Source: an uncultured SAR86 cluster bacterium (GTDB lineage: Bacteria > Pseudomonadota > Gammaproteobacteria > Magnimaribacterales > D2472). From it: a DNA stretch of 34,729 bases. The DNA is taken from assembly GCA_902559345.1 (NCBI GenBank), contig CACEHH010000001.1:1-34729 (forward strand), written 5' to 3'. Positions 24,506 to 33,163 of this stretch are shown piece after piece (positions within the stretch are counted from its first letter, which is position 1; each line of letters begins with the position of its first letter). A program made the position numbers and the translations under genes. Under the pieces are notes generated by a model. That model was given only the letters and a program-made list of their open reading frames with translations. It made no database searches and was not told the origin of the DNA.

Positions 24506-25464
24506 ATTTGAGAAATCCTTTCTAAAAGAATAGGCTGAACTTTATGTACAATGTTTTCTTTTATATCTTCTTCAGGAATCATAGAAACAAGATTTTGAAA
24601 AATCATTGGCAAATCTTTTAATCTATATGATCTTCCATGAAGTAAGTATAGATTTGCTAAAGTGCCAAGAATTCGCATATTTCTTTGTAAGCAACCATAT
24701 CTTAAAAATTCAAATAATTCTTCTTCTGTAAAAATTATATCGTTTTTCCAATTAAGACTGTTTGAGTAATATTTTAATAAGCTTTTGATGTTGTTTTGAT
24801 CTGAATGATAATAATGATCAATTAATAGGCCGGCCATATCAATACCTATAGGTCCTTTTTTCATGTCTTGGTAATCAATTGCTGTTATTGTTTTATATTT
24901 GTTTAAAATAAGATTTCGTCTTTCGAAGTCAAAATGACAATTTGTCCATGGATGTATTTTTAGTTTATCTATGGTCAAAGAAATAAGGTAATCAATTAAA
25001 CTATCAATCTTAATATTCAAAAAATCTTTCAGAAAGACATCTTTACAAAGATTCATCTGATTTACTAAATCACTATATTTAAACTCCTTAATGTTTTTTA
25101 TATCAGCATTTTGAATTTGAACTAATAAGTCTATGGATTTTTTAAGTAATTCTTCTTTATTTGCCTCATTCAAAATTGTTAATAAATCATCATTCCCAAG
25201 ATCTTCTTGAAGGGTAACTCCTAGCTCATAATTATGATGAATAATATTTACAGCTTTTATATCATTGCTTTTCAAGCTTTCAGATATATTTATGAAATTT
25301 GAATGATCCCCAATATCAGGGTCTAAATAGCATAGTACAAAAGATTCTTTTTTATTACCTACCCGCCAATATTCTCTTCCACTGGCTTCATTCTTTAAAG
25401 GGGAGGCATAATCAGCATTAAAATCACAAAGGCTACTTAATCTTATTGCTTCTATTTCTATCAA
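24502..25464 (-). CDS. amgK: Anomeric MurNAc/GlcNAc kinase AmgK (APH-fold)
   Basis: The 320-residue protein has an aminoglycoside-phosphotransferase fold. The catalytic loop is HFDFERRN with His177, Asp179 and Asn184; IDYQDMKKGPIGID (196-209) gives the metal-binding Asp197 and the following Asp209. The N-terminal lobe shows ASGREYWRV as the nucleotide loop. AmgK phosphorylates MurNAc at the anomeric carbon for MurU. Linkage to murU (4-bp overlap) makes this assignment much stronger than fold alone. It begins one base after the upstream SDR gene's stop. Confidence 0.9.
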   Translation of the reverse strand: MIEIEAIRLSSLCDFNADYASPLKNEASGREYWRVGNKKESFVLCYLDPDIGDHSNFINISESLKSNDIKAVNIIHHNYELGVTLQEDLGNDDLLTILNEANKEELLKKSIDLLVQIQNADIKNIKEFKYSDLVNQMNLCKDVFLKDFLNIKIDSLIDYLISLTIDKLKIHPWTNCHFDFERRNLILNKYKTITAIDYQDMKKGPIGIDMAGLLIDHYYHSDQNNIKSLLKYYSNSLNWKNDIIFTEEELFEFLRYGCLQRNMRILGTLANLYLLHGRSYRLKDLPMIFQNLVSMIPEEDIKENIVHKVQPILLERISQI

Positions 25465-25465
25465 A

Positions 25466-26323
25466 TTAGCTATTTTTTACCTCATCAGGTATTGGTGTGT
25501 CCTCAGGAACAAAGAAATCTGGCATTAATTCATTAAAAGGTACGGATGCGTATTTAGTGAAATCTTTTACTCCTGCCGCATGAAGAACTAGATCATCAAT
25601 GCAAAAGTTACCAGTAAACTCCTTTGAGTCTTTTGTTAATATCTCATATGCGGAATCAGCCATTATCTCTACATTTCTTGAAAGTTTCATTATTTCATCG
25701 CCACCAAGATGGTTTTGAACTGCAGCAGTTGCAATAGCAGTTCTTGGCCATAATGCATTCACTGCTATACCAAACTCTTTGAATTCTTCAGCCATTCCTA
25801 AAACACACATACTCATTGTGTATTTAGCCATTGTGTATGCAACTGTTCCTGCAAACCATTTGGGTTCCATGTCCAAAGGAGGCGATAAATTAAGAATATG
25901 TGGATTAGATGATTTCTTTAAATGAGGTAAGCAAAACTTACTCACCATGTAAGTACCTCTTCCGTTTATTTGATGCATTAAGTCATATCTTTTCATCTCA
26001 GTATCTGTAACATTTGTTAATTGAATTGCTGAAGCATTATTGATACAAATATCTATACCTCCAAAATGCTCTACTGACTTATTTATTGCATCTCTTACGT
26101 TATCTTCACTCCTAATGTCACAAATAATAGGCAGTGCCTCTCCACCAGCTTCTATAATTTCTTCAGCTGCTGTATATATTGTTCCTGGTAATTTAGGATG
26201 AGGATCAGCTGTTTTTGCAGCAACAACTATTTTTGCCCCATCAATAGCAGCTTTTTTTGCCATTGCAAGGCCAATACCTCTACTCCCACCAGATATAAAA
26301 ATTACTTTATCTTTTAAGCTCAT
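25466..26323 (-). CDS. SDR oxidoreductase, HSDL2-like
   Basis: The 285-residue short-chain dehydrogenase has the cofactor motif GGSRGIG (12-18), NNAS (95-98) and a full catalytic set: Ser147, Tyr163 and Lys167 (YTMAK). The stretch HILNLSPPLDMEP..F...VAYTMAKYTMSM is strikingly like the N-terminal domain of hydroxysteroid dehydrogenase-like protein 2, without its sterol-carrier tail. Substrates of this group are not firmly known; fatty-acyl or other lipid-derived molecules are likely. It has one of the few good Shine-Dalgarno sequences in the directon (AGAGG, 7 nt before ATG). A second SDR lies 17 bp upstream. Confidence 0.87.
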   Translation of the reverse strand: MSLKDKVIFISGGSRGIGLAMAKKAAIDGAKIVVAAKTADPHPKLPGTIYTAAEEIIEAGGEALPIICDIRSEDNVRDAINKSVEHFGGIDICINNASAIQLTNVTDTEMKRYDLMHQINGRGTYMVSKFCLPHLKKSSNPHILNLSPPLDMEPKWFAGTVAYTMAKYTMSMCVLGMAEEFKEFGIAVNALWPRTAIATAAVQNHLGGDEIMKLSRNVEIMADSAYEILTKDSKEFTGNFCIDDLVLHAAGVKDFTKYASVPFNELMPDFFVPEDTPIPDEVKNS

Positions 26324-26340
26324 CTTGTTACCTCTTTTGT

Positions 26341-27081
26341 TTAAAACTTTTCCATATATGGACGTAAGTCTAGTTCATGTGTCCATGCACTTCGATTTTG
26401 AGTATGCACAAACCAATATGCATCTGCAATTGATTTAGGCTGAAGAATACCATCTTGTTCTTTGAGGGCATATATATCTGGAAAGTTTTCTTTAATAAAT
26501 GATGTATCAATTGCTCCATCGATTACAAAATGTGCAACATGAATACCTTCTGGTCCTAATTCTCTTGCCATGCTTTGACTAACTGCTCTAAGAGCAAATT
26601 TAGCGCTTGAAAAAGCAGAAAAACCCGAACTTCCTCTCATAGAGGCAGTTGCACCAGTAAAAAATATAGAGCCCTCTTTTCTTTTCTTCATATATTTAGC
26701 GGCTTCTCTACCTGTTAAAAATCCTGCATAAGCTGCCATTTCCCAAACCTTTTTAAAAACTCTTGATGTTGTCTCTTCAATAGGAAAATAAACATTTGCA
26801 CCAGGGTTAAATATCACAACATCTATTGGCGCAATATTTTCTTCAACTTCTTTAAATAAGTCTTTCATTGCGTCCTCATCTCTAGCATCAACACCAAACC
26901 CTTTAGCGCAACCTCCTAAATTATTAATTTCTTCAGCTAAATTATTAACTTTATCTATACTTCTTGGTCTTCTAACAGGACAGACTTTATAACCATGCTC
27001 AGCAAATTTTTTTGATAAAGCAGTCCCAGTAGCATCCCCGGCCCCAATAATAATTGCTGAATATTTTGAAAAATCTTTCAT
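26341..27081 (-). CDS. Atypical SDR-family protein lacking the catalytic tyrosine
   Basis: The 246-residue protein has an SDR Rossmann fold: a variant glycine motif GAGDATG (13-19), DVVIFNPGAN (87-96) in the NNAG position, FTGATASMRG (141-150), then AFSSAKFALRAVSQS. Lys161 of the YxxxK motif is present, but the tyrosine position is Phe157. I recall related SDR proteins with the same 'GATAS.RG...F....KFALRA' pattern, so this may be a subfamily trait and not a lesion. It could be a binding protein or use another acid. It heads the long minus-strand directon; 42 bp separate it from the divergent isomerase-like gene. Confidence 0.8.
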   Translation of the reverse strand: MKDFSKYSAIIIGAGDATGTALSKKFAEHGYKVCPVRRPRSIDKVNNLAEEINNLGGCAKGFGVDARDEDAMKDLFKEVEENIAPIDVVIFNPGANVYFPIEETTSRVFKKVWEMAAYAGFLTGREAAKYMKKRKEGSIFFTGATASMRGSSGFSAFSSAKFALRAVSQSMARELGPEGIHVAHFVIDGAIDTSFIKENFPDIYALKEQDGILQPKSIADAYWFVHTQNRSAWTHELDLRPYMEKF

Positions 27082-27123
27082 ATCAGTGTTTAATTGCTCT
27101 ACTTTACAAAATTGTTAATACAA

Positions 27124-27726
27124 ATGATAGTAGACTTTATTTTTGACGTAGCAAGCCCAAATACTTATTTTGCACATAAGTTAATTCCTGGTTTTGAAAA
27201 AAGGACCGGAACAAAGTTTAAATATATACCATGTTTGCTAGGTGGAATTCATAAACTTTCAAATAATCAACCGCCTTTTATTGCATATGCAGACTGTAAA
27301 AATAAAAGCGCTTATCAGATGATTGAAGTAGAGCGTTTTGTAAAACAACATAAATTAACTAAATATAAATTTAACTCGCATTTTCCTCCTGTAACTATTC
27401 AAGTTCAAAGAGGAGCAATTGCTGCTCAAGAGCTCAATATCTTTAATGAATATTTCGAATGCGTTATTTCTGCAATGTGGGAAAATAATAAGAACATATC
27501 AGATATCAATATTCTTCAAGAGGTTCTTGAAGAAAAAAGCTTTGATGTTAATTCAATAATGAAAATTATTACATCTCAAGACTGCAAAGATAAGTTAATT
27601 GCTAATACTGATAATGCTGTTTCACGTGGAGCTTTTGGTGCTCCTACTTTCTTTTTTGATGATCAAATTTTCTTTGGTAAAGATCACCTTTATCAATTAG
27701 AAGAATATATAAATTCAAAAAAATAA
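27124..27726 (+). CDS. 2-hydroxychromene-2-carboxylate isomerase-like (kappa-GST/DsbA-fold) protein
   Basis: I choose the ATG at 27124 (200 residues), because homologues start just before the first strand; a TTG at 27094 would add ten residues of no family character. DFIFDVASPNTYFAH (4-18) contains the Ser11 that binds glutathione thiolate in this family. GAFGAPTFFFDDQIFFGKDHL near the C-terminus is the standard cis-Pro region and ending. HCCA isomerases act in naphthalene breakdown, but most family members in bacteria without that pathway have unknown glutathione-dependent roles. It is divergent from the two SDR genes; a link to them or to gshB is speculative. Confidence 0.88.
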   Translation: MIVDFIFDVASPNTYFAHKLIPGFEKRTGTKFKYIPCLLGGIHKLSNNQPPFIAYADCKNKSAYQMIEVERFVKQHKLTKYKFNSHFPPVTIQVQRGAIAAQELNIFNEYFECVISAMWENNKNISDINILQEVLEEKSFDVNSIMKIITSQDCKDKLIANTDNAVSRGAFGAPTFFFDDQIFFGKDHLYQLEEYINSKK

Positions 27727-27728
27727 TA

Positions 27729-27755
27729 GAACTTTTTAAAAGATACGCTTTCAAA
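27729..27755 (+). promoter_or_regulatory. Candidate sigma-E promoter for the lptD-surA operon
   Basis: GAACTT (27729-27734) and TCAAA (27751-27755) are separated by 16 bp, the same elements and spacing as known sigma-E promoters such as E. coli rpoHP3 (GAACTT, 16 bp, TCTGA). The predicted start is near 27762, leaving a short leader with GAGG at 27761-27764. In E. coli the lptD-surA operon is sigma-E controlled, so the position makes biological sense. A TATAAA at 27765-27770 is too near the gene to be the main -10. Confidence 0.55.
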
Positions 27756-27778
27756 CCTTTGAGGTATAAAATATAAAT

Positions 27779-30172
27779 ATGTCCGTTGGAAGAAAAAAAA
27801 TATTTTTAATTATGATCCTAGTTTTTCAAGGATACGTAAATAGCGACTTAATTAAGGACGGTGTTCTAACTGAAAATAAAACAAATAATAATATGTGTCT
27901 AATTTACCAGCCATATCTTGGGGTTGTTGAAAGTATTGAAGGCATCGATATTAAATCAGAAAAATTTGAGATAACTGATGATGATGTTCTTTTGCTTCAA
28001 GGTGATGTTGATATTGATTTCCCAGATGGAATTCTTAAATCTAACAAAGTTAAATTAGATAGAACTAATGGATTACTCCAATTTAAAGGTGATAGCAATT
28101 TATTCCTTGAAGATTATTTTTTTAGATCTAACAAAGGCTCTTTTGATAAAGATGAGCAAGCTATAGAGCTATATAATGGGAAAGCCTTTTTTAATGATAG
28201 AAATCTTATTTTGAATTTTGAAAGTCTCAAGGGCAGTTTAAAAAATAAAATCATTCTAAACCAAGTCTCAATGACTTCTTGTGCTGATACAAAAAATGGA
28301 TGGGAATTTATTGCTGAAAATATTGAATTGAATGATAAATCTAAAAGAGGATATGCAAAAAATGTAAAGATAAAAGTTCTAAATAAAACCATAGCAAAGC
28401 TTCCCTTAGTCCCTTTTGCAACTTCTGATCAAAGAATGACTGGCTTTTTAGAGCCTTCAATATCTTATTCTTCAGATGGATTAGATTTTATGATCCCCTA
28501 CTACAAAGTACTATCAGACAAGTCTGATATCACTTTAGCTCCTAGAAACATTTCTGAACGTGGATTCGGATTTGAGGGTAATTATAGAAGATTGCATGGT
28601 GATGAAAAAAATCTTAGTAACTTTGATTTTATTTATTTCAATAAAGATAAAGATTATAACGAGCTATACCCGAACAAGGCTAATAACAGGTGGGCATTTA
28701 GCCTTAATGATTCATACGGTAAAGATAATAAATTTTGGATAAATATTGATTGGGCAAAAGCTTCTGATAGTCTTGTTCTTAGGGACATCTCAGGTGATAT
28801 TACTTCTATAGGCAGTCAAAGAGCTCAAAACTTAAGACAGAATATTTCAATTAATGGCGTCGTTGGAAATCTTGGTATTAAGGTTGAGCATCAAGGATTT
28901 CAAACATTGAATCCAATTCTTACAAATGGTTATAGAAAAATGCCCTCCTTAGAGTTTCAATTCTTTAAAGATTTTAAGAATTTCACTGTACATGAGCAAT
29001 TAAATATCTCTTATTTTAAAGCTGATAATATTCATGGTTTTTATGGTTACCAAGAAAAAAATAATAAATTTCTTTATTCAATAGCTGATCCAGCTGAAGG
29101 TTCAAGAGTTTTCTCAAACTTTAAAATTACTAACCACACAAATTTAAATGGTTTGAATATTTCTTCATCATTAGGATTTAAAAGCATTAATTATAATTTA
29201 GACGATAAAACAATAAATACAAATTCAGTAAATGTTCCAAGTTTTAGATTGGATATAAATACTCTCTTTTACAAACAAGACAAAATGGCTGTTCATTTAT
29301 TAAAACCCAGGCTGGTATTCGGATATGTTGGATATGAAAAACAAGACATGAATCCTGTTTTTGATACTCACAGCCTTTCAATGATGAATCAGCTATTTAA
29401 TACTGATAGATTTACCGGCATGGATAGAATAGGAGATCAAACATTTTATACCCTAAACCTTGAATATAAAAAACGTGAAATGAGTATGGATAAAATATCA
29501 ATTAATATTTCTAAAAAGTTTTATCTAGAAGATAGGAAGGTTTTGATCAATAGCATGGACATGCCTCAAATGAATATGCCGATGACAGATATGACAATGA
29601 TGGATATGGGTATGTCTGGCATGATGAGTGATATGGATGAGGGCCCATTAATGATAATGGGGAAATGGATGCCAGATATGAATACAATGATCATGACATA
29701 TGGTAGTTATGTAAAAGATCTTAAGAAATTTCCTATGGCAGGATTAACTGTTAAGAAGAAATTTGAAGTTGGTACTTTTGGTTATGCAAAAAGATATAAG
29801 AAAATGTCCGGTGATTTTAATACTGTATTAGATTATTCAGAAATTTCTGCTGACTTTGAGATTAGAAATAATCTAAGTGTAATTGCTAAATTAAAAAGAG
29901 ATGATGATTCGGATTCTAAAATTGAATCTATATTAGGCTTAGGTTATGAGAATTGTTGTTTTGTTTTTAGATTAACAGCTTCTGACAAAAACCTATCAAA
30001 GTATCTTCCAGATATTGAATCAGATTCTTATATGTATCTTAATGATGCATGGGATAATATAATAAGAATTGAAAACAAGAGTAGGGTTAATTTTCAGTTT
30101 GAGTTTAAAGGCTTAAACTCCTCTTTTGAGAAAATTAATAGATTGATGAATAACTCTATTTTTAACTATTAA
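27779..30172 (+). CDS. lptD: LPS-assembly outer membrane protein LptD, with a Met-rich insertion
   Basis: The 797-residue protein inserts LPS into the outer leaflet. A signal peptide (1-22) is followed by the OstA-like jellyroll (about 50-170) and the LptD barrel (about 200-797). The four cysteines of LptD's disulfides are all present: Cys40, Cys168 and the adjacent Cys726-Cys727 (YENCCF). PFATSDQRMTGFLEPSISYSS is the conserved start of the barrel. Residues 593-639 contain 19 methionines, mostly as MxM and DM pairs with several aspartates; this is not a feature of LptD I know and lies where an extracellular loop is likely. A sigma-E-like promoter precedes the gene and surA follows after 5 bp. 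Confidence 0.93.
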   Translation: MSVGRKKIFLIMILVFQGYVNSDLIKDGVLTENKTNNNMCLIYQPYLGVVESIEGIDIKSEKFEITDDDVLLLQGDVDIDFPDGILKSNKVKLDRTNGLLQFKGDSNLFLEDYFFRSNKGSFDKDEQAIELYNGKAFFNDRNLILNFESLKGSLKNKIILNQVSMTSCADTKNGWEFIAENIELNDKSKRGYAKNVKIKVLNKTIAKLPLVPFATSDQRMTGFLEPSISYSSDGLDFMIPYYKVLSDKSDITLAPRNISERGFGFEGNYRRLHGDEKNLSNFDFIYFNKDKDYNELYPNKANNRWAFSLNDSYGKDNKFWINIDWAKASDSLVLRDISGDITSIGSQRAQNLRQNISINGVVGNLGIKVEHQGFQTLNPILTNGYRKMPSLEFQFFKDFKNFTVHEQLNISYFKADNIHGFYGYQEKNNKFLYSIADPAEGSRVFSNFKITNHTNLNGLNISSSLGFKSINYNLDDKTINTNSVNVPSFRLDINTLFYKQDKMAVHLLKPRLVFGYVGYEKQDMNPVFDTHSLSMMNQLFNTDRFTGMDRIGDQTFYTLNLEYKKREMSMDKISINISKKFYLEDRKVLINSMDMPQMNMPMTDMTMMDMGMSGMMSDMDEGPLMIMGKWMPDMNTMIMTYGSYVKDLKKFPMAGLTVKKKFEVGTFGYAKRYKKMSGDFNTVLDYSEISADFEIRNNLSVIAKLKRDDDSDSKIESILGLGYENCCFVFRLTASDKNLSKYLPDIESDSYMYLNDAWDNIIRIENKSRVNFQFEFKGLNSSFEKINRLMNNSIFNY

Positions 30173-30177
30173 ATTAT

Positions 30178-31419
30178 ATGAATAAATCTCTTATTACAAT
30201 ATCGATCTTAATTTCTTCCTTATCTTATGCAAAGGTTGAGGTGCTAGATAGAATTGCAATTATTGTTGATGACGGTGTAGTCATGGAGTCCCAAATCCAA
30301 TCTACTATTGATGAGGTTATAGACAGGTACGAAGATCAAAATCTTGAAAAACCACCTCAAGATATTTTGGAAGAGCAGGTTAAAGAAAAGCTGATAATTG
30401 AAGAGCTTCAGTTACAAATGGCGGATAGAGCTGGTATTAAAATAAGTGATGCTGAGCTAAACCTTACAATGAGTAGACTTGCATCTAATAATGGAATGGC
30501 TTTAGAAGAATTCATTCAGTTCATTGAAAATAATGGTGATTCATACGAAGAATTAAGAGAACAGATGCGCAGAGAAATGAGAATTCAAAGAATTCAAAGA
30601 GGCAGAGTAAATTCAAGTATTGATATAACTGAAAAAGAGTTTGAAGCCTTTTTAGCAACAGATGAAAGTCTAAAATTATTAGAGCCTGAAATATTAGTGA
30701 GACAAATATTGGTTAAAGATATTTTGTTGGCAAAAGAAACTATTGATGAAATTAATGGTGGAGCCGATTTCGGAGAAATTGCTAAGAGAGTTTCTATTAG
30801 CTCAAATGCTTCCACTGGGGGCCTTATGAATTGGAGAAAAATAATTGATATGCCTGAATTATTTGAAAAAGCTTTAGAAAAAAAATCGATTGGTTTTATC
30901 TCAGAGCCACTGGAAAGTGGATCAGGATTTCATATATTAAAGCTTGAGGATAAAAGAGGAGAGTTTGTAAAATTTGAGGACCAATGGCAATCGCGACATA
31001 TTCTCTTAATTCCCTCAGCAATAAGAAATGAAAAAGAAACAGAAAAACAACTTAATGAAATAAGACAAAGAATTATAGATGGTGATGATTTTGGGTCCCT
31101 TGCAGATGAATTTTCTGAAGATCCTGGATCAGCAAAACAAGGTGGTGATTTAGGATGGCTAGGCTTGGGTGTTCTAGCAACTGAATTCGAAAATATCATG
31201 CTTGAAACAAGCATTGGCAATCTATCGCAGGTGTTTCAAACTGAATTTGGTTTTCATTTTCTTGAGGTTTTAGGAAAAAGAAGCCATGAGCTAACTGATG
31301 AGTTAATAAAAGATAGAGCATATTCTATTCTTTATGCAAGAAAATTTGATGAAGAACTCGAAAATACTCTAAGATCAATGAGAGCAGAAGCATTCGTTGA
31401 ATTTAAAGATCTAGATTGA
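30178..31419 (+). CDS. surA: Periplasmic peptidyl-prolyl isomerase/chaperone SurA
   Basis: The 413-residue protein folds outer-membrane proteins, LptD among them. It has a signal peptide (1-18), the SurA N-terminal chaperone domain (RIAIIVDDGVVMESQI, then long helices to about 150), and two parvulin domains. The first (about 170-260) has GGLMNWRKI and GFHILKLED; the second (about 275-385) has SRHILL, DPGSAKQGGDLGWLG and FGFHFLEV and looks the more canonical, probably the active one. The C-terminal helix that rejoins the chaperone core is present. Length and order after lptD match E. coli (428). It overlaps pdxA by 4 bp. Confidence 0.96.
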   Translation: MNKSLITISILISSLSYAKVEVLDRIAIIVDDGVVMESQIQSTIDEVIDRYEDQNLEKPPQDILEEQVKEKLIIEELQLQMADRAGIKISDAELNLTMSRLASNNGMALEEFIQFIENNGDSYEELREQMRREMRIQRIQRGRVNSSIDITEKEFEAFLATDESLKLLEPEILVRQILVKDILLAKETIDEINGGADFGEIAKRVSISSNASTGGLMNWRKIIDMPELFEKALEKKSIGFISEPLESGSGFHILKLEDKRGEFVKFEDQWQSRHILLIPSAIRNEKETEKQLNEIRQRIIDGDDFGSLADEFSEDPGSAKQGGDLGWLGLGVLATEFENIMLETSIGNLSQVFQTEFGFHFLEVLGKRSHELTDELIKDRAYSILYARKFDEELENTLRSMRAEAFVEFKDLD

Positions 31420-32396
31420 AAAAAATAATTTACTCCCCTGGGGAACCTGCAGGCATTGGACCAGATCTAATTATTAAATTAGCTACATCAAAATCATGGG
31501 AAGCTTTTAAAATACCTATTGTTACGATTGGCGATCCTGATCTATTTTTAGATAGAGCTAAATTATTAAAAAAAAGAGTTGGCATTATTGAAATAAATAA
31601 TATTCAAAAAGCAAAAAAAAATAAGTCAGGCTCTATTCAATTAATTAAAGTTTCAAAATGTAAAAGTACGTCTGCTGGAAAGATTTTGAAATCGAATGCT
31701 AAATATGTTTTAGATAATTTGAATTATGCGATTAAAGAAACGATTATTAATAAAAAAACAGCTCTCGTTACTGGCCCTTTAAATAAAGAAGCATTGATTT
31801 CAATTGAAAAAAAATTTACTGGGCATACTGAATATATTCAAAAAATTACAAAAAGTAATGATGTGCTAATGATGCTTGCATCAAATAAATTAAAGGTTGC
31901 ATTGGCCACAACTCATATTCCTCTAAAGAAAGTTGCAACAAACATTACAAAAAATTTGATAATAAATAAGATAAAAATTCTTAATAATGATCTTAAAACT
32001 AAATTTAATATTAAAAAACCAAATATAAAAATTTTAGGTTTGAATCCTCATGCAGGAGAAAATGGAAAGATTGGCAAGGAAGAGTTAGACCATATTAAGC
32101 CTGCTGTTTCTGAATTAAGAAGAAGTAAGATTAATGTCTCAATGCCTATTTCAGCAGATACTGCTTTCTCACAAAAAATCTTAAAAGAAACTGATGCATA
32201 TCTTGGCATGTACCATGATCAAGTCTTGCCAGTTCTAAAGACACTTAGTTTTGGTAATTCAATCAATATAACACTTGGTGTTCCAATAATTAGAACGTCC
32301 GTTGATCATGGGGTTGCATTGGATATTGCTGGAACAAATAAATCTGATGTATCTTCTCTTTCTCTTGCGATAAAAACTGCAAAAAAACTAATCTAA
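31416..32396 (+). CDS. pdxA: 4-hydroxythreonine-4-phosphate dehydrogenase
   Basis: The 326-residue enzyme oxidises 4-hydroxythreonine 4-phosphate in the DXP-dependent route to pyridoxal phosphate. GEPAGIGPDLI lies at the N-terminus; the three metal-binding histidines are in FTGHTEY, LNPHAGENG and MYHDQVLPVLK; SVDHGVALDIAGT is the conserved end. The start is TTG at 31416, followed by lysine codons; no ATG lies before the GEPAGIGP motif, so TTG is well supported. It overlaps surA by 4 bp and rsmA by one base. Confidence 0.95.
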   Translation: MKKIIYSPGEPAGIGPDLIIKLATSKSWEAFKIPIVTIGDPDLFLDRAKLLKKRVGIIEINNIQKAKKNKSGSIQLIKVSKCKSTSAGKILKSNAKYVLDNLNYAIKETIINKKTALVTGPLNKEALISIEKKFTGHTEYIQKITKSNDVLMMLASNKLKVALATTHIPLKKVATNITKNLIINKIKILNNDLKTKFNIKKPNIKILGLNPHAGENGKIGKEELDHIKPAVSELRRSKINVSMPISADTAFSQKILKETDAYLGMYHDQVLPVLKTLSFGNSINITLGVPIIRTSVDHGVALDIAGTNKSDVSSLSLAIKTAKKLI

Positions 32397-33163
32397 TGAG
32401 TGTTAGGGATATTAGAAGAAAGTATGGGCAAAATTATTTAAAGGATCCTGCTGTTTTATTTGAAATGGGTGAAGCAATTTCACCAAATACTTTTGATACT
32501 TTCATCGAGATTGGTCCAGGCCTTGGAGCTCTTACTAATCAAGTAAATAAAGAAAATGTAAATATTATTGGCATAGATATAGATGAAGATAACATTGAAG
32601 TCCTTAAAAGCAAGTTTAAGGGTCCAGCTAATTTTCAATTCATAAATGCAGATATTTTGAAATTTAATCTAGAAGATTCTGGAACTTCCCTAAGAATAAT
32701 TGGCAACCTACCCTACAATATCTCTACTCAAATAATATTAAATTATGTAGATAGCTATAAAAAAATTATAGATATGCATTTTTTAGTTCAAAAAGAAGTT
32801 GCGCAAAAAATTGCAGGCAAGGTTTCAACAAAAGACTGGGGCAAGCTCGCCATTAAGATTTCTGCATTCTTTGAAATCGAAATTTTATTCGATGTTCCTC
32901 GCGAGGCATTTGATATCAAACCAAAAGTAAATTCTACTTTTATAAGACTCCTTCCAAAAAAAGATTTAAGCTATAACCTATCTATTAAAAATAATCTTTA
33001 TAAAATAATTGATTTAGCATTTTCCTCAAGAAGGAAAACAATTAAAAATAATTTAAAGAGTCTCGATATTGACTGGAATAAAATAAATATAAATTCATCA
33101 AAAAGATCAGAAGAAATTTCCCTCAAGGACTATATAAACATTGCAAAGGACTATTCTGCTTAA
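32396..33163 (+). CDS. rsmA: 16S rRNA (adenine1518/1519-N6)-dimethyltransferase (KsgA)
   Basis: The 255-residue methyltransferase dimethylates two adenines in helix 45 of 16S rRNA. KYGQNYLKDP is the N-terminal signature, EIGPGLGALT motif I for SAM, GIDIDED the acidic loop, NADILKFN the next, and NLPYNIST the catalytic motif IV. The C-terminal small domain is complete (FSSRRKTIKNNLK). The length compares well with E. coli KsgA (273). One base is shared with each neighbour, pdxA and apaH. Confidence 0.96.
   Translation: MSVRDIRRKYGQNYLKDPAVLFEMGEAISPNTFDTFIEIGPGLGALTNQVNKENVNIIGIDIDEDNIEVLKSKFKGPANFQFINADILKFNLEDSGTSLRIIGNLPYNISTQIILNYVDSYKKIIDMHFLVQKEVAQKIAGKVSTKDWGKLAIKISAFFEIEILFDVPREAFDIKPKVNSTFIRLLPKKDLSYNLSIKNNLYKIIDLAFSSRRKTIKNNLKSLDIDWNKININSSKRSEEISLKDYINIAKDYSA

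Noticed and set aside
27094-27123. TTG start for the isomerase-like gene at 27094
   Set aside because: The ten extra residues do not fit the family, which begins right before the first strand; ATG 27124 puts the functional serine at residue 11 as expected.
29555-29695. Frameshift or assembly artefact as the source of the LptD Met-rich stretch
   Set aside because: The frame is continuous with good LptD sequence on both sides, including the Cys726-Cys727 pair.
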